Assembly: GCF_000612845.1 (NCBI RefSeq)
Contig: NZ_CCAT010000085.1
Location: forward strand, 1 to 64,000
DNA length: 64,000 nt
Direction of reading: 5' to 3'
Source of the DNA: Clostridium ihumii AP5
Lineage (GTDB): Bacteria; Bacillota; Clostridia; Clostridiales; Clostridiaceae
Shown here: piece by piece, positions 45,016 to 54,355 of the stretch
Layout: each line of letters opens with the position of its first letter
How positions within the stretch are numbered: the stretch's first letter is position 1
Notes under the pieces: generated by a model
Told to the model about the DNA's origin: nothing
Databases searched by the model: none
What the model saw: the letters and a program-made list of their open reading frames with translations, nothing else
Program-made: the position numbers and the translations under genes

Positions 45016-45426
45016 ATGAATGAAACAATATTAAAATCTGTTGATTTAAAGTCTACTAAACGTCGACAAATTATATTATCCACTATAGAGTCATCTCCAT
45101 TACCACTTACCGCTGAAGATATTTTCAATATTATTTCTAGCAAAGTAACAATAAATCTATCTACTATTTATAGAGCTCTTAAAGCCCTTTCTGAAAAGGG
45201 AGTTTTGCTTAAAAGTTTAAATCAAGACGGCAAAACTTATTATCAGATTAATAATTCAATGCATACACATCATTTAGTATGTACTTTATGTGGTAATGTT
45301 ATTCCTATAAATCACTGTCCATTAGAAAATTTTTCTGAATCATTAATCAATAAAACTGGTTATATAATTACAGGCCATAGTTTAGAATTCACAGGCATTT
45401 GCCCAAAGTGTTCTAGTAAATTATAA
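45016..45426 (+). CDS. zur: Fur family metalloregulator, probable Zur
   Basis: 136 residues from the ATG at 45016, with GGAGG 8 nt upstream; the 8-codon extension lacks a site. The winged helix contains STIYRALKALSEKGVL and the dimer domain MHTHHLVCTLCGNVIPI, with a second zinc pair CPKC near the end. Fur proteins of this size repress metal uptake genes when metal-bound. The divergent znuA gene with a palindromic operator makes a zinc sensor most likely, though PerR or Fur cannot be excluded from sequence alone. Confidence 0.85.
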   Translation: MNETILKSVDLKSTKRRQIILSTIESSPLPLTAEDIFNIISSKVTINLSTIYRALKALSEKGVLLKSLNQDGKTYYQINNSMHTHHLVCTLCGNVIPINHCPLENFSESLINKTGYIITGHSLEFTGICPKCSSKL

Positions 45427-45472
45427 AAAAACAGATGTAAGAGCTAACTTCATCTTTTACATCTGTTTTTTT
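45425..45472. terminator. Bidirectional terminator
   Basis: A 15-bp perfect stem AAAAAACAGATGTAA / TTACATCTGTTTTTT between the Fur-family gene and the convergent TIGR03943 gene. Confidence 0.85.
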
Positions 45473-45517
45473 ATAAACCATATTTAACATTTTCATTTTA
45501 AAATTTAATAGTTTCTG

Positions 45518-46249
45518 TTAATGAAAATAAATATACTCCATTTTTGCTGGTTGTGATTTTTCCATTTTCTCTACATATATTATGGGAACTATTTCATTTT
45601 CATATTCTTCATACTTTATTTGTCCAATTACTTTAACCCACTCATTCTCTTTTAATTTATGTGTTTCAGAACTTCTACATATAAATCCATAAACTTCCGC
45701 ATCTGCCGCACAACATACCATTACTTTTCTAGCTGGAATAAATTCATTTTCTTTAAGTCCATCTTTTTTTAATACTTGTCCCTTCATTTCTATCTTAGTT
45801 CCATCATATTTATCCTTATTTTCATAAATCTCTACATACCATTTTGCAAAATCCTCATCCTTTACATTAATAATATTATTATCCTGAGAATCAAACTCTT
45901 CCTTATTTGAACTATTTATCTCATAATTATTTATAACAGATGAAAATTTTTCATTGCTATTTATTTCATTTCTTGTTTCAATGTTTGGAACTATTAATAA
46001 AGCAATAATTGGAAATATTATTATTCCATATGACAAAACATTTTCACAATGTTTGGGTTTAAACAAATTAGGAATCATAAAAATTCCTATAATAATAAGC
46101 ACTGCCCCTGAAACCCAAAGAAGTAACTCAAGCCTTGGATGCACATATTTTTTTATATTTCCATTCACTAAAGATATAAAAAGCATACTTGCTAGTCCAA
46201 ATAAAATCCCCAACTGAACAAGTACTTCCATATTAACTTTTTTTCTCAT
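45518..46249 (-). CDS. TIGR03943/DUF1980 (YcgQ-like) membrane protein
   Basis: 243 residues from the ATG at 46249, with GAGG 9 nt upstream. Two or three N-terminal membrane helices, then an extracytoplasmic domain with CCAADAEVYGFICR and EWVKVIGQI, as in the YcgQ family. Such proteins almost always sit beside a DUF318 permease, as here (12 bp away), and are found in zinc-regulated loci. Probable subunit of a metal- or anion-handling permease; biochemical activity unknown. Confidence 0.82.
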   Translation of the reverse strand: MRKKVNMEVLVQLGILFGLASMLFISLVNGNIKKYVHPRLELLLWVSGAVLIIIGIFMIPNLFKPKHCENVLSYGIIIFPIIALLIVPNIETRNEINSNEKFSSVINNYEINSSNKEEFDSQDNNIINVKDEDFAKWYVEIYENKDKYDGTKIEMKGQVLKKDGLKENEFIPARKVMVCCAADAEVYGFICRSSETHKLKENEWVKVIGQIKYEEYENEIVPIIYVEKMEKSQPAKMEYIYFH

Positions 46250-46261
46250 AATCATTTTCCT

Positions 46262-47827
46262 CTATAATATTATTGATACTAATGAAAAAATAGATACTCC
46301 TACAGTCAAAACTATACATATAAGCGTAACTACAAATTTTTTATTAAAGTTTCCAATAAGCATAAATAAATTTTTTATATCTAACATAGGCCCCATAATC
46401 ATAAATGCTAAAAGTGATGTTATTGGAAATGTTCCCTGAAAACTTCTTGCAATAAACGCATTAGAATTAGCACATACAGATAATATAAATGCTGCTAATA
46501 TCATAACAAGTATAGACTTTACATTGTTTGTAGCTATATAACTAAAAAATTCTCTTGGAATCAACTTTTGAACTGTTGCAGATATTAATGCCCCTACTAT
46601 AACATATTTAGATACATTCAAAAATTCAAGTCCTGCATGCTTAAATATAGCTTCTACAGTGCCCAAAATCCCATGATTATAAATTTTTCCTATATCACCA
46701 CTAGAACAACTTAAATAACTTGATGTATTATTTATCTCAATGTTATTTTCTTTATTGTAAAACATTTCAACTATTATACCTGTAATAATTGAAACTATAA
46801 TTCCTAAAATTATTCTATAAAAAACAATTTTAGGATTGCTTGGAAAAGCATAAAATGTTGATATTATAACAACAGGATTTACTACTGGTGCTGCTAACAT
46901 AAAAGTTACAGCTTTTGAAAGTGGAACTCCTTTTTTTACCATTCTAGCTGTTATTGGTGCCATAGCACAATCACACACTGGAAAAAATATACCCATAATT
47001 GCAGCTAAAGGAAAGCTAAACCACCTCTTTTTTCCAAATAAATTTATTATTTTATAATCTGGAACTACAATTTGAAGTATTGAAGATACAAACACTCCTA
47101 TTAATACAAAAGGAATTGCTTCTATTAAAATACTTAAAAATAATATATTCACATCTCTTATTTTTTCTATATTAGGAATCATATTTTTATACTTTAATAT
47201 AGATAAAATCATATAAAAAATAACTATCCAAATCATAAGTATTATAAAATTTTCTTTTGATTTCAATTCCTCATTACAAATAAATTTACTTATTTCTTCA
47301 TTAATATTTTCATTTATAATTACACTTCTCTTATTTATACCACTAATAACTTTCCTCATATTTTTTATTTCTTTTTTACTTAAAGTTTTGTGTCTATTAA
47401 GTATTATGCAATCACTATTCATTAAATGATCAAGTATAATATTTCTCATATTACTCATATACGATATAAATGTTTCTGCATTTATAGTACAAAAAATTTT
47501 TTCTATATTATAATTACTAGGAACTCTAATTTTTAATAAATCACTAACTTCCCAAGTTCCATTATATTCTATAATTATCCTGTTAGGATTGTATTCTTTT
47601 CTTATATTTTTAAATAATTGATAACTTAATTGATTTCTATTTTCAATTGTTTTTACAATTATATTTTCATCATATTTGTTTATTTTCAATTCTTCAATTC
47701 CTTCTTCACATAACAAAACTACAACACGTTCATTTTTACCTAAAATATTTCTTCTTAAAAGTTTCTCAATCAAAGTTGTTTTTCCTGACTCTAAAAAACC
47801 CACAATAACATCTATTGGTACACTCAT
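46262..47827 (-). CDS. COG0523 GTPase-like domain fused to DUF318 (YcgR-like) permease
   Basis: 521 residues in two modules. Residues 1-185 resemble COG0523/CobW GTPases, with the P-loop GFLESGKTTLIEKL and a IIEYNGTWEVSDLL segment, but without the CxCC metal motif. Residues about 195-521 form an eight-helix permease with the DUF318 motif FFPVCDCAMAPITARMVKKGVP and AAPVVNPVV. Normally the permease stands alone. The gene lies 13 bp after a canonical COG0523 gene and 12 bp before the YcgQ-like gene, so all three are one operon, and zinc supply or storage under starvation is the inferred role. Confidence 0.85.
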   Translation of the reverse strand: MSVPIDVIVGFLESGKTTLIEKLLRRNILGKNERVVVLLCEEGIEELKINKYDENIIVKTIENRNQLSYQLFKNIRKEYNPNRIIIEYNGTWEVSDLLKIRVPSNYNIEKIFCTINAETFISYMSNMRNIILDHLMNSDCIILNRHKTLSKKEIKNMRKVISGINKRSVIINENINEEISKFICNEELKSKENFIILMIWIVIFYMILSILKYKNMIPNIEKIRDVNILFLSILIEAIPFVLIGVFVSSILQIVVPDYKIINLFGKKRWFSFPLAAIMGIFFPVCDCAMAPITARMVKKGVPLSKAVTFMLAAPVVNPVVIISTFYAFPSNPKIVFYRIILGIIVSIITGIIVEMFYNKENNIEINNTSSYLSCSSGDIGKIYNHGILGTVEAIFKHAGLEFLNVSKYVIVGALISATVQKLIPREFFSYIATNNVKSILVMILAAFILSVCANSNAFIARSFQGTFPITSLLAFMIMGPMLDIKNLFMLIGNFNKKFVVTLICIVLTVGVSIFSLVSIIL

Positions 47828-47840
47828 AAAAACTACCTCT

Positions 47841-48842
47841 TTAAATTTTAAAAAGCTCTTTTATAGCTGTTTTATTTAACTTTTTACCTATAACACATAA
47901 TCTTCCTGTGTAGTCAGCCTCTATTGATTTTATATCTATCTCCTCTGGCACAAAGTCAAATTGCACCCATTTCTTATTAGTAGTTTGTACTATGCCTTTA
48001 GCCCTTAATACAACACCATATTTGTCTTTTCCTAATTCTCTTAATATATTTTCAATTTCTCTATTTGAAAATGTTTTGGGAGTTTCCTCTCCCCAGACAT
48101 CAAAAATATCATTAGCTGAATGTTTTTCTTCCTTTCTACTATTAATGTGAAATCTTTTCAATGTTTTATTAGAGTCCACCTCTTTCTCCTTGCTCTCAAA
48201 TTTTTTTATTTCCTTATTAATTTGATATTCCAATTCTATTTCTGCATTTTTTTCAGCAACAGAAATTATAGTTTCAGATTTAATACTTGTCCAAGGAGTT
48301 GTTATTATATTTGCCTTTTTATTAATTTTTTGAACATCTTTTACTATTTTAGTTAATGAGTCTTGTTCAATATTTTGTGTTCTACTTAAAATTACAGTTT
48401 GAGAAAACTCTATTTGATTAGCAAAGAATTCTGAGAAGTTTCTCATATACATTTTATATTTATTTGCATCTACTACAGATATACACATGTTCATTTTTAC
48501 ATCTTCTTTTTTTGCAACTTTATTACAAGCATTTAACACATCTGAAAGTTTTCCTACTCCTGAAGGCTCTATTATTATTCTGTTAGGTTTATATTTATGT
48601 ATAACCTCTTTTAAAGCTGTAGAAAAATCACCTACAAGAGTACAACAAATACACCCAGAATTCATTTCTTTTATTTCAATACCAGGTTTTCTTAAAATAC
48701 CACCATCAATTCCTATTTCGCCAAATTCATTTTCTATAATCACTAAATTTTCTTTATATAGTGTTTCAGAAATTAACTTTTTAATTAATGTTGTCTTACC
48801 AGCACCTAAAAATCCAGATATAATATCAATTTTAGTTGTCAT
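47841..48842 (-). CDS. COG0523 (CobW/ZigA-type) metallochaperone GTPase
   Basis: 333 residues. GTPase motifs are the P-loop SGFLGAGKTTLIKKLI, the IIENEFGEIGIDGGIL Walker-B-like segment and the guanine motif region TVILSRTQN; the metal motif is SGCICCTL (CxCC). A C-terminal CobW-C domain runs from about 255. Such proteins deliver zinc or cobalt to client enzymes and are often Zur-regulated. It starts with an ATG behind AAGGATGTG and heads the three-gene operon with the fusion permease. Confidence 0.88.
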   Translation of the reverse strand: MTTKIDIISGFLGAGKTTLIKKLISETLYKENLVIIENEFGEIGIDGGILRKPGIEIKEMNSGCICCTLVGDFSTALKEVIHKYKPNRIIIEPSGVGKLSDVLNACNKVAKKEDVKMNMCISVVDANKYKMYMRNFSEFFANQIEFSQTVILSRTQNIEQDSLTKIVKDVQKINKKANIITTPWTSIKSETIISVAEKNAEIELEYQINKEIKKFESKEKEVDSNKTLKRFHINSRKEEKHSANDIFDVWGEETPKTFSNREIENILRELGKDKYGVVLRAKGIVQTTNKKWVQFDFVPEEIDIKSIEADYTGRLCVIGKKLNKTAIKELFKI

Positions 48843-48898
48843 ACAATCACATCCTTATCATTACTATTACTGCACAATTTAAAAATATCCTGTCAATA

Positions 48899-48914
48899 AA
48901 TCATATTTATGATT
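48899..48914. promoter_or_regulatory. Possible operator before the COG0523 operon
   Basis: An inverted repeat AATCATA-TT-TATGATT lies 57 bp before the start codon, beside a TTGACA hexamer. Its half-sites differ from the znuA palindrome, so Zur binding is uncertain. Confidence 0.3.
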
Positions 48915-48960
48915 CAGTTATATTATTACAAAATATTTTGTGTAAAAAAAATAGATAAAG

Positions 48961-48976
48961 AGAACTACTTCTCCCT
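48961..48976 (-). terminator. Weak terminator after the chemoreceptor gene
   Basis: A short stem GAGAA / TTCTC is followed on the minus strand by a T-rich tract of about 15 nt. Confidence 0.35.
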
Positions 48977-49025
48977 ACCTATATAAAAATTAGCAATGTA
49001 ATGTATATTAAAGTTTTATAACATA

Positions 49026-51026
49026 CTAAATTTTAAATTTTTGAATTATCACTGTTAAATTTTCCGCATATTGCTTTAATGTTTCTGCTTGTAAATTTAT
49101 TTCTTGAAGACCAGCTGATTGTTCTTCTGATGCTGCACTTACCTCTTGTGTAGTTGCTGCTGTTTCTTCTGATACAGCTGAAACATCTGAAATTTTACTT
49201 ACAACTACATTTTTCTTATCATTTATCGCATCTAATGATGTTGTAAAGTTCTTAATGGTATCTTCAAGTGTTCTTATACTTTCATCAATAACATTAAACT
49301 TTTCTTTTGTTATTTCTACACTTTCAGTTGTAGCTTCATTTAATTTTTTAGTAACCTGTGTTTCTTCATAAAGCTCACTTATACTCTCTTTTACTTCACC
49401 AATTACATTACTTATTTCTTTTGCAGACTTTGCTGACTCTTCAGCAAGCTTTCTAACTTCATCTGCTACAACTGCAAATCCGCGTCCTGCTTCTCCGGCT
49501 CTTGCTGCTTCTATACTTGCATTTAATGCTAAAAGACTTGTTTGTTCTGTAATTGATTCAATGGCATCAATTATAATACCTATTTCATTTGACTTACTTG
49601 CTAATACATCTACTTTCTTTGATATATTATCACTTGACTTAATATTGTTTTCATAACTACTACTTAAAACTTCTATTGCTTTCGTTCCTTCCACTGAAGA
49701 ATCCTTAACTTCATGTGAAACTTCTAGCATTTTCTTAGAATTTAATATCGACTCGTCTATTTCTTCTTCTAAACTTGTTACTACATCTACACTTGTTTCA
49801 AGTTCTAATGCTTGACTTGTTGCACCTTCTGCAATTTGTTGAACTGATTTTGCAACTTCTTCTCCTACATTTGTAGATTCACTTATTATATTAAATAAAT
49901 TATCTGAACCTTCACTTACCTTTTCTGAAGCTTCTTTAACTCCATTTAATAAAATTACCATATCATCTATTAATATATTTAATCCATCTATCATAGATGA
50001 TACTTCTTCATTGTATGAATCTTTAGAAACAGCCTTTATTGTAAAATCTCCATCCTTAATTCTATGAAGTGCTGCTACAATATCCTTAATTGGATTTGTA
50101 AGCCTACTTGTATATATTTTAGTAGCTAAAATAATGACTACTATAACAATTATAAATACTATTAAAGATACTACTATTCCATTGAATATTGATTTTTGTA
50201 TTTCTTCTTTAGGAATAAAAGTAATCATAGACATCTTAGTACTTTCATCAACTTTTTTATATACTATATAATCTTTACCGTCTATTTTTGCATCATCACG
50301 TGAATTATCTTTAATATTTTGAACCTCATTTACCCATTCAATTTCTGAGGCTCCTTTTCCTATTAACTCTTGATTTTCATGTGCAATTATTGTTCCAGTT
50401 GGGCTTAATATTGCCGCTGATGAATTATTTCCTATATCTATATTGTTAACTAATTCTGAAAGCTTGTCTAGCTTTTGATCTAGAGCTACTACTCCTTCAA
50501 CTTCACCTTTATCATTTTTAACCACTTTAGAATATGTGACAACAATTGATTTTGTACCTGCATCTTCATAAGGCTCTGATATTACAACTTCTGAAGGATT
50601 TTTCATTGCTTCCTCATACCAACTTCTTTTTCTTGGATCATAATCAGCTCCTAAATCACTTTTAGGCATAGTTATAACTTTACCAGTGTTAGTTCCCATA
50701 TATGCAAACATTATATCACTATTGATTTGAATATAACTTTCAAAGCTTTTTTCTAAAAAAATTGAAAATTTATCATCATTGGCATTTTTTGCATTTTCAT
50801 CTAGTGCTATGTGTTCCAGATCTCCTACAATATCAGCTGTATTTCTTACTACAGCTTCATTTAATATACCAACTCCATTTTTCATTATTGTATTTAAATC
50901 TGTTTGCATATTTTTATTTAATTCATAAAAATTTACTAAAGCTATTACTAATACTGGTATTATTGATGTAAAAATCAATAAATTTATTATCTCTTTTCTA
51001 AATGTTTTCTTTTTATTTTTTCTCAT
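49026..51026 (-). CDS. Methyl-accepting chemotaxis protein with Cache sensor domain
   Basis: 666 residues from the ATG at 51026, with GAGGG 9 nt upstream. A first membrane helix (about 10-33) is followed by an extracellular dCache-type sensor (about 40-270, with [15 protein letters not shown]), a second helix (about 278-300), a HAMP linker and a signalling domain whose tip reads [33 protein letters not shown]. It reports ligand binding to CheA and CheW. The ligand cannot be read from sequence; dCache receptors often bind amino acids. It stands alone. Confidence 0.9.
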   Translation of the reverse strand: MRKNKKKTFRKEIINLLIFTSIIPVLVIALVNFYELNKNMQTDLNTIMKNGVGILNEAVVRNTADIVGDLEHIALDENAKNANDDKFSIFLEKSFESYIQINSDIMFAYMGTNTGKVITMPKSDLGADYDPRKRSWYEEAMKNPSEVVISEPYEDAGTKSIVVTYSKVVKNDKGEVEGVVALDQKLDKLSELVNNIDIGNNSSAAILSPTGTIIAHENQELIGKGASEIEWVNEVQNIKDNSRDDAKIDGKDYIVYKKVDESTKMSMITFIPKEEIQKSIFNGIVVSLIVFIIVIVVIILATKIYTSRLTNPIKDIVAALHRIKDGDFTIKAVSKDSYNEEVSSMIDGLNILIDDMVILLNGVKEASEKVSEGSDNLFNIISESTNVGEEVAKSVQQIAEGATSQALELETSVDVVTSLEEEIDESILNSKKMLEVSHEVKDSSVEGTKAIEVLSSSYENNIKSSDNISKKVDVLASKSNEIGIIIDAIESITEQTSLLALNASIEAARAGEAGRGFAVVADEVRKLAEESAKSAKEISNVIGEVKESISELYEETQVTKKLNEATTESVEITKEKFNVIDESIRTLEDTIKNFTTSLDAINDKKNVVVSKISDVSAVSEETAATTQEVSAASEEQSAGLQEINLQAETLKQYAENLTVIIQKFKI

Positions 51027-51153
51027 TTCCAGCATCCCTCTTTTCACTTCTATATAATTTATATGTCGTATATTTTAAAGTTAATTTTATATAGGCATAT
51101 TTAGAAAATCAATTTTCTTGTAATTTTTTTTATAATTATATCATATAAGCAAT

Positions 51154-51192
51154 AAAAATAACTATAATAATAAAGTTATTATAGTTATTTTT
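51154..51192 (-). terminator. Terminator of the DUF2284 gene
   Basis: A 17-bp perfect stem AAAAATAACTATAATAA / TTATTATAGTTATTTTT with a 5-nt loop. Confidence 0.8.
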
Positions 51193-51202
51193 AAGTTCTA
51201 TT

Positions 51203-51805
51203 TTAATTATATTTAATTATATGATTCTCTATTTTTTCTTTTAAATTATCTATTTCATTATTAGTCATAAATGCACTTATCAAAGTATAATATTCTGGCA
51301 ATTGGCCCTTACTCCATTTAATTTCAGTATTTAAAAGTTTAAATGATATACGACTTAAGTCCATACCAAACGAATCAAAGGAATATCTCATTTTATCAGG
51401 ATATCTACAAGGATTATTTAAACTTCTTGAGCATTCATTACATATATCACAAACACCACTTGATATAAATTTTGTGTTCTCGTATTCCTTTTCTAGTTGT
51501 AAAAAAATTGTAGCCAATAACTTTTTAACATCATGAAAAGTCTCTTCTGTAACTTTTGAAATTTTTTCTTCAGTATTAGTGTTCTTTATAGTTTTTTCAT
51601 CATATATTACTTTAGTTCCTATAATATATGCATTATCATATCTTTTTAGATATTCATCACTGTTAAATTTAACTGGTGGACATGACCATACTTTATTATA
51701 ATTTTTGCATTTTTTACAAAAACCTATAAATTTTTCCTTATCACAATATTCTTTTAGTAAATCTGTAGTTTTCATTTTTTCTATTATCAACTCTATTTTA
51801 TACAT
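51203..51805 (-). CDS. DUF2284 metal-binding protein
   Basis: 200 residues. The N-terminal part has FCKKCKNYNKVWSCPPV and the centre SGVCDICNECSRSLNNPCRYPDKMRYSFDSFGMDL, the cysteine pattern of the DUF2284 family, thought to hold an iron-sulfur or zinc site. No catalytic role is established. Starts with an ATG behind TTGGAGG. It lies between a chemoreceptor and array B of the micro-peptides, with its own terminator. Confidence 0.85.
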   Translation of the reverse strand: MYKIELIIEKMKTTDLLKEYCDKEKFIGFCKKCKNYNKVWSCPPVKFNSDEYLKRYDNAYIIGTKVIYDEKTIKNTNTEEKISKVTEETFHDVKKLLATIFLQLEKEYENTKFISSGVCDICNECSRSLNNPCRYPDKMRYSFDSFGMDLSRISFKLLNTEIKWSKGQLPEYYTLISAFMTNNEIDNLKEKIENHIIKYN

Positions 51806-51911
51806 TATAATATTCCTCCAACTTAATCTCTTATTTATTTACAACCTTATTATATAGCATTTTAGCTTTTAACTAATCTTATATTTTATATTATAAATTA
51901 TAAAAATATAA

Positions 51912-51947
51912 AAAAACTTTGATTTTATTTATTTAATCAAAGCTTTT
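51912..51947 (-). terminator. Terminator of micro-peptide array B
   Basis: A stem AAAAACTTTGATT / AATCAAAGCTTTT, imperfect at one position, followed by T-rich sequence on the minus strand, about 50 bp past the last micro-ORF. Confidence 0.65.
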
Positions 51948-51998
51948 CTATATTTTTATATAATATTTATTACTCATTACTTTTTACCTCTTAATATC

Positions 51999-52076
51999 TT
52001 AATCTAATAATATCCTTGCATCTACAAATATACCTATTATTATTATCATCTTTATTATTTCCATTACCTTTTTCAT
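51999..52076 (-). CDS. Micro-peptide B4, tandem array B
   Basis: 25 residues: MKKVMEIIKMIIII then GIFVDARILLD, one residue longer than the others in the hydrophobic stretch. AGGAGG precedes the ATG by about 9 nt. It is the last, most distal member of array B and ends in TAA, while the other three use TAG. Confidence 0.78.
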   Translation of the reverse strand: MKKVMEIIKMIIIIGIFVDARILLD

Positions 52077-52106
52077 TTTGTATTCCTCCTAATTTTTTTA
52101 TTTTAA

Positions 52107-52181
52107 CTAATCTAATAACATTTTTGCATCTACAAATATACCTATCATTATTATCTTTACTATTTCCATTACCTTTTTCAT
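52107..52181 (-). CDS. Micro-peptide B3, tandem array B
   Basis: 24 residues (MKKVMEIVKIIMIGIF then VDAKMLLD). The only family member with Lys instead of Arg at position 20, a conservative change. Own AGGAGG site; TAG stop. Confidence 0.78.
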   Translation of the reverse strand: MKKVMEIVKIIMIGIFVDAKMLLD

Positions 52182-52210
52182 TTTGTATTCCTCCTAATTT
52201 TTTATTTTAA

Positions 52211-52285
52211 CTAATCTAATAAAATTCTTGCATCTACAAATATACCTATTATTGCTATTTTCACTATTTCCATTACCTTTTTCAT
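52211..52285 (-). CDS. Micro-peptide B2, tandem array B
   Basis: 24 residues (MKKVMEIVKIAIIGIF then VDARILLD). Period to the neighbouring copies is 104 bp, with nearly identical spacers including AGGAGGAATACAAA before the ATG. Confidence 0.78.
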   Translation of the reverse strand: MKKVMEIVKIAIIGIFVDARILLD

Positions 52286-52314
52286 TTTGTATTCCTCCTA
52301 ATTTTTTATTTTAA

Positions 52315-52389
52315 CTAATCTAATAACATTCTTGCATCTACAAATATACCTATCATTACTATTTTCACTATTTCTATTACCTTTTTCAT
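52315..52389 (-). CDS. Micro-peptide B1, first of tandem array B
   Basis: 24 residues (MKKVIEIVKIVMIGIF then VDARMLLD). Promoter-proximal member. AGGAGG site before the ATG; TAG stop. The shared promoter lies at 52429-52515. Confidence 0.78.
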   Translation of the reverse strand: MKKVIEIVKIVMIGIFVDARMLLD

Positions 52390-52428
52390 TTTATATTCCT
52401 CCTAAAAATTAATTTATTTTATGTTTAT

Positions 52429-52515
52429 ATTATATTTTTTATTTAAATTTCAAACTATGTTTTTATATTAATTCTTCATTACATTCATGTAATGTTTTTA
52501 CTAACCTTATGTAAT
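52429..52515 (-). promoter_or_regulatory. Promoter of array B with 22-bp-spaced direct repeats
   Basis: Minus-strand TATAAT at 52434-52429, weak -35 (TAGTTT) 17 bp upstream, then ATTACAT at 52515-52509 and 52493-52487, exactly 22 bp apart. The proximal copy is half of the palindrome ATTACA-TGAA-TGTAAT. Distances to the -35 are the same as in array A (20 bp from -35 to palindrome). Confidence 0.65.
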
Positions 52516-52574
52516 ATATAATACATATCCTTTCTTAACTATAAATAACACTTACCTTAATTTAATCTTAAAAT

Positions 52575-52606
52575 AAAAAAACTAAGCAGTTTCGCTTAGT
52601 TTTTTT
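52575..52606 (-). terminator. Terminator of psd
   Basis: A 13-bp perfect stem AAAAAAACTAAGC / GCTTAGTTTTTTT with a 6-nt loop. Confidence 0.85.
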
Positions 52607-52627
52607 ATTTATATAAATATTGAAAGA

Positions 52628-53500
52628 TTATTTATCAATAATCGTTGAGCCTATTTTTTCACCCATTTTTACTATAGTTTCAATACCATTGTTACTATTT
52701 ATAACTATGTCTTCATCTATCTTTATTACACCTTTTTTAAATAATAAAACTATGGTTGAGCCACCAAATTCAAATTTACCTTTTTCTTCCCCTTTTGAAA
52801 AAGTATATTCATCATGATAATTAGTAATTTTTCCAACTATCATTGCTCCAACTTCCATTTGTATTACATCTCCAAAATTTTTAGTATGTAATACAGTATA
52901 CTCTCTACAATTAGTTTTATATATTTTATATTTTTTATCTGCAATTGGATTAACAGTATGTAATACACCATTAATAAAAATATTTTTATCTTTTACACCA
53001 TTATCTAAATAGCAATATCTATGATAATCATCAACTGTTAATCTAAAGATTAAACAATATCCATCCATGTACTCTTTACTTATTTCTGCATTATCTAATA
53101 AATCTGTAACACAGTAATGACTTTCCTTAATATGAAACTTATTATCACTTTCTATTTTATAAATTGATAACTTACTGTCACATGGACTTATTAATATATT
53201 CTTATCATTATTTATAATTCTTTTGCCACTTCTTATTTTTCTTGTAAAAAACTCATTGAATGAATTATAATCTTCTACTTCATACTCTTCTAAGTTTATA
53301 TTATTTTTCTTTATAAACTTCTTTATCATAAATTTAGATAAACTACTATCTAAAAATATTCCAGAGACTTTTGATATAAAAGGTCTATAAATAACTTTTA
53401 ATATTATTCTTCCTATTTTAGTCCCATATATAAATTCTAAAGTTTTTTGTTGCTTAGTATCGTAAAATATTTTTTCACCACTACGAGTTACTCCATACAC
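52628..53500 (-). CDS. psd: Phosphatidylserine decarboxylase proenzyme
   Basis: 290 residues. It shows DNLLDNAEISKEYMDGYCLIFRLTVDDYHRYCYLDNG (family core with VDDYHR), a YTVLHTKNFGDVIQMEVGAMIVGKI region, and the self-cleavage site FEFGGSTIVLLF, whose Ser becomes the pyruvoyl group. It converts phosphatidylserine to phosphatidylethanolamine at the membrane. The start is a GTG at 53500 sharing one base with the pssA stop, with GGAGG 9 nt upstream, so the two genes are translationally coupled. Confidence 0.92.
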   Translation of the reverse strand: MYGVTRSGEKIFYDTKQQKTLEFIYGTKIGRIILKVIYRPFISKVSGIFLDSSLSKFMIKKFIKKNNINLEEYEVEDYNSFNEFFTRKIRSGKRIINNDKNILISPCDSKLSIYKIESDNKFHIKESHYCVTDLLDNAEISKEYMDGYCLIFRLTVDDYHRYCYLDNGVKDKNIFINGVLHTVNPIADKKYKIYKTNCREYTVLHTKNFGDVIQMEVGAMIVGKITNYHDEYTFSKGEEKGKFEFGGSTIVLLFKKGVIKIDEDIVINSNNGIETIVKMGEKIGSTIIDK

Positions 53501-54123
53501 TATAGTCTACCTCCAAATTTAGCAACTAATATAAATACTATCATTCCAGTACTGACCATTAATGCAACCTCTTTACCAATTGGTTTTTTTACATTAAATT
53601 TTATTGTGAATGCACCAGATAATATTAATAATATAATTGGATAAATAATTGCAAATGGAATACCATTGATTAATTTTAATAAAAATACTGCTGGAATAAT
53701 TATTGCCACAGTTGTAACTGGTAACCCTTCATAATTTTTTCTTTTTTCAGTTGTTCCATTTTGTCTTTCTTCTTCCATAACATTAAAATATGATAAACGA
53801 ATTAGTGCTGAAAGTACATATATAAACATACAGAATAATCCAAATACACTTCTTATTCCCATTCCATATCCTATTATAGCTGGAAATACACCAAAACAAA
53901 TAAGATCACATAATGAATCTATTTGAATTCCAAATCTTTTTTCTAAATCTGTACTTTTTCTAGTACGAGCTACTTTACCATCAAACATATCACATAGACC
54001 TGATAACATAAGACATAGTAATGCAATTCTTATATTTCCTTGTAATGCATTTACCATTCCTATAAAAGAACAGGCTAGTCCCATGTATGTTAAAATAACC
54101 GTATAATTATAAAAACCTAGCAT
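53500..54123 (-). CDS. pssA: CDP-diacylglycerol-serine O-phosphatidyltransferase
   Basis: 207 residues, about six membrane helices. The CDP-alcohol phosphotransferase motif is complete: DGKVAR, then G and two aspartates in FGIQIDSLCDLICFG. It makes phosphatidylserine from CDP-diacylglycerol and serine. It is the first gene of a two-gene operon with psd, starting with ATG behind GTAGGGGG. Confidence 0.92.
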   Translation of the reverse strand: MLGFYNYTVILTYMGLACSFIGMVNALQGNIRIALLCLMLSGLCDMFDGKVARTRKSTDLEKRFGIQIDSLCDLICFGVFPAIIGYGMGIRSVFGLFCMFIYVLSALIRLSYFNVMEEERQNGTTEKRKNYEGLPVTTVAIIIPAVFLLKLINGIPFAIIYPIILLILSGAFTIKFNVKKPIGKEVALMVSTGMIVFILVAKFGGRL

Positions 54124-54355
54124 TCTTTTCCCCCTACTTATTTGAGCTTGTTATAGGATTCTCACTAATACGTTAACTTACTATATACTGTTTATTAATA
54201 ATAACTTTGAATAATCACTTAAAACAGTTATATTGATATTTATAAGTTAAATTTTTAGCTTATTTCCTATTGTTAATTTTAAATTAGTTTGTCGACTTAT
54301 CAACATTCTATTATAAATATATTATATTTATGACCCTAATATTATCTGGTACTTC
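54124..54355. other. Intergenic region upstream of pssA
   Basis: AT-rich; no gene or clear operator was recognised before the R2 repeat. Confidence 0.35.

Noticed and set aside
48487-48882. 131-residue frame opposite the COG0523 gene
   Set aside because: Antisense to conserved GTPase motifs; no ribosome site.
52016-52210. 64-residue frame with internal repeats, antisense to array B
   Set aside because: Its repeats merely mirror the tandem micro-genes on the minus strand, which have AGGAGG sites; this frame has none.
51999-52389. CRISPR-like periodic repeats
   Set aside because: The 104-113-bp periods consist of translated ORFs plus conserved spacers; there are no short identical repeats with unique spacers, and no cas genes.
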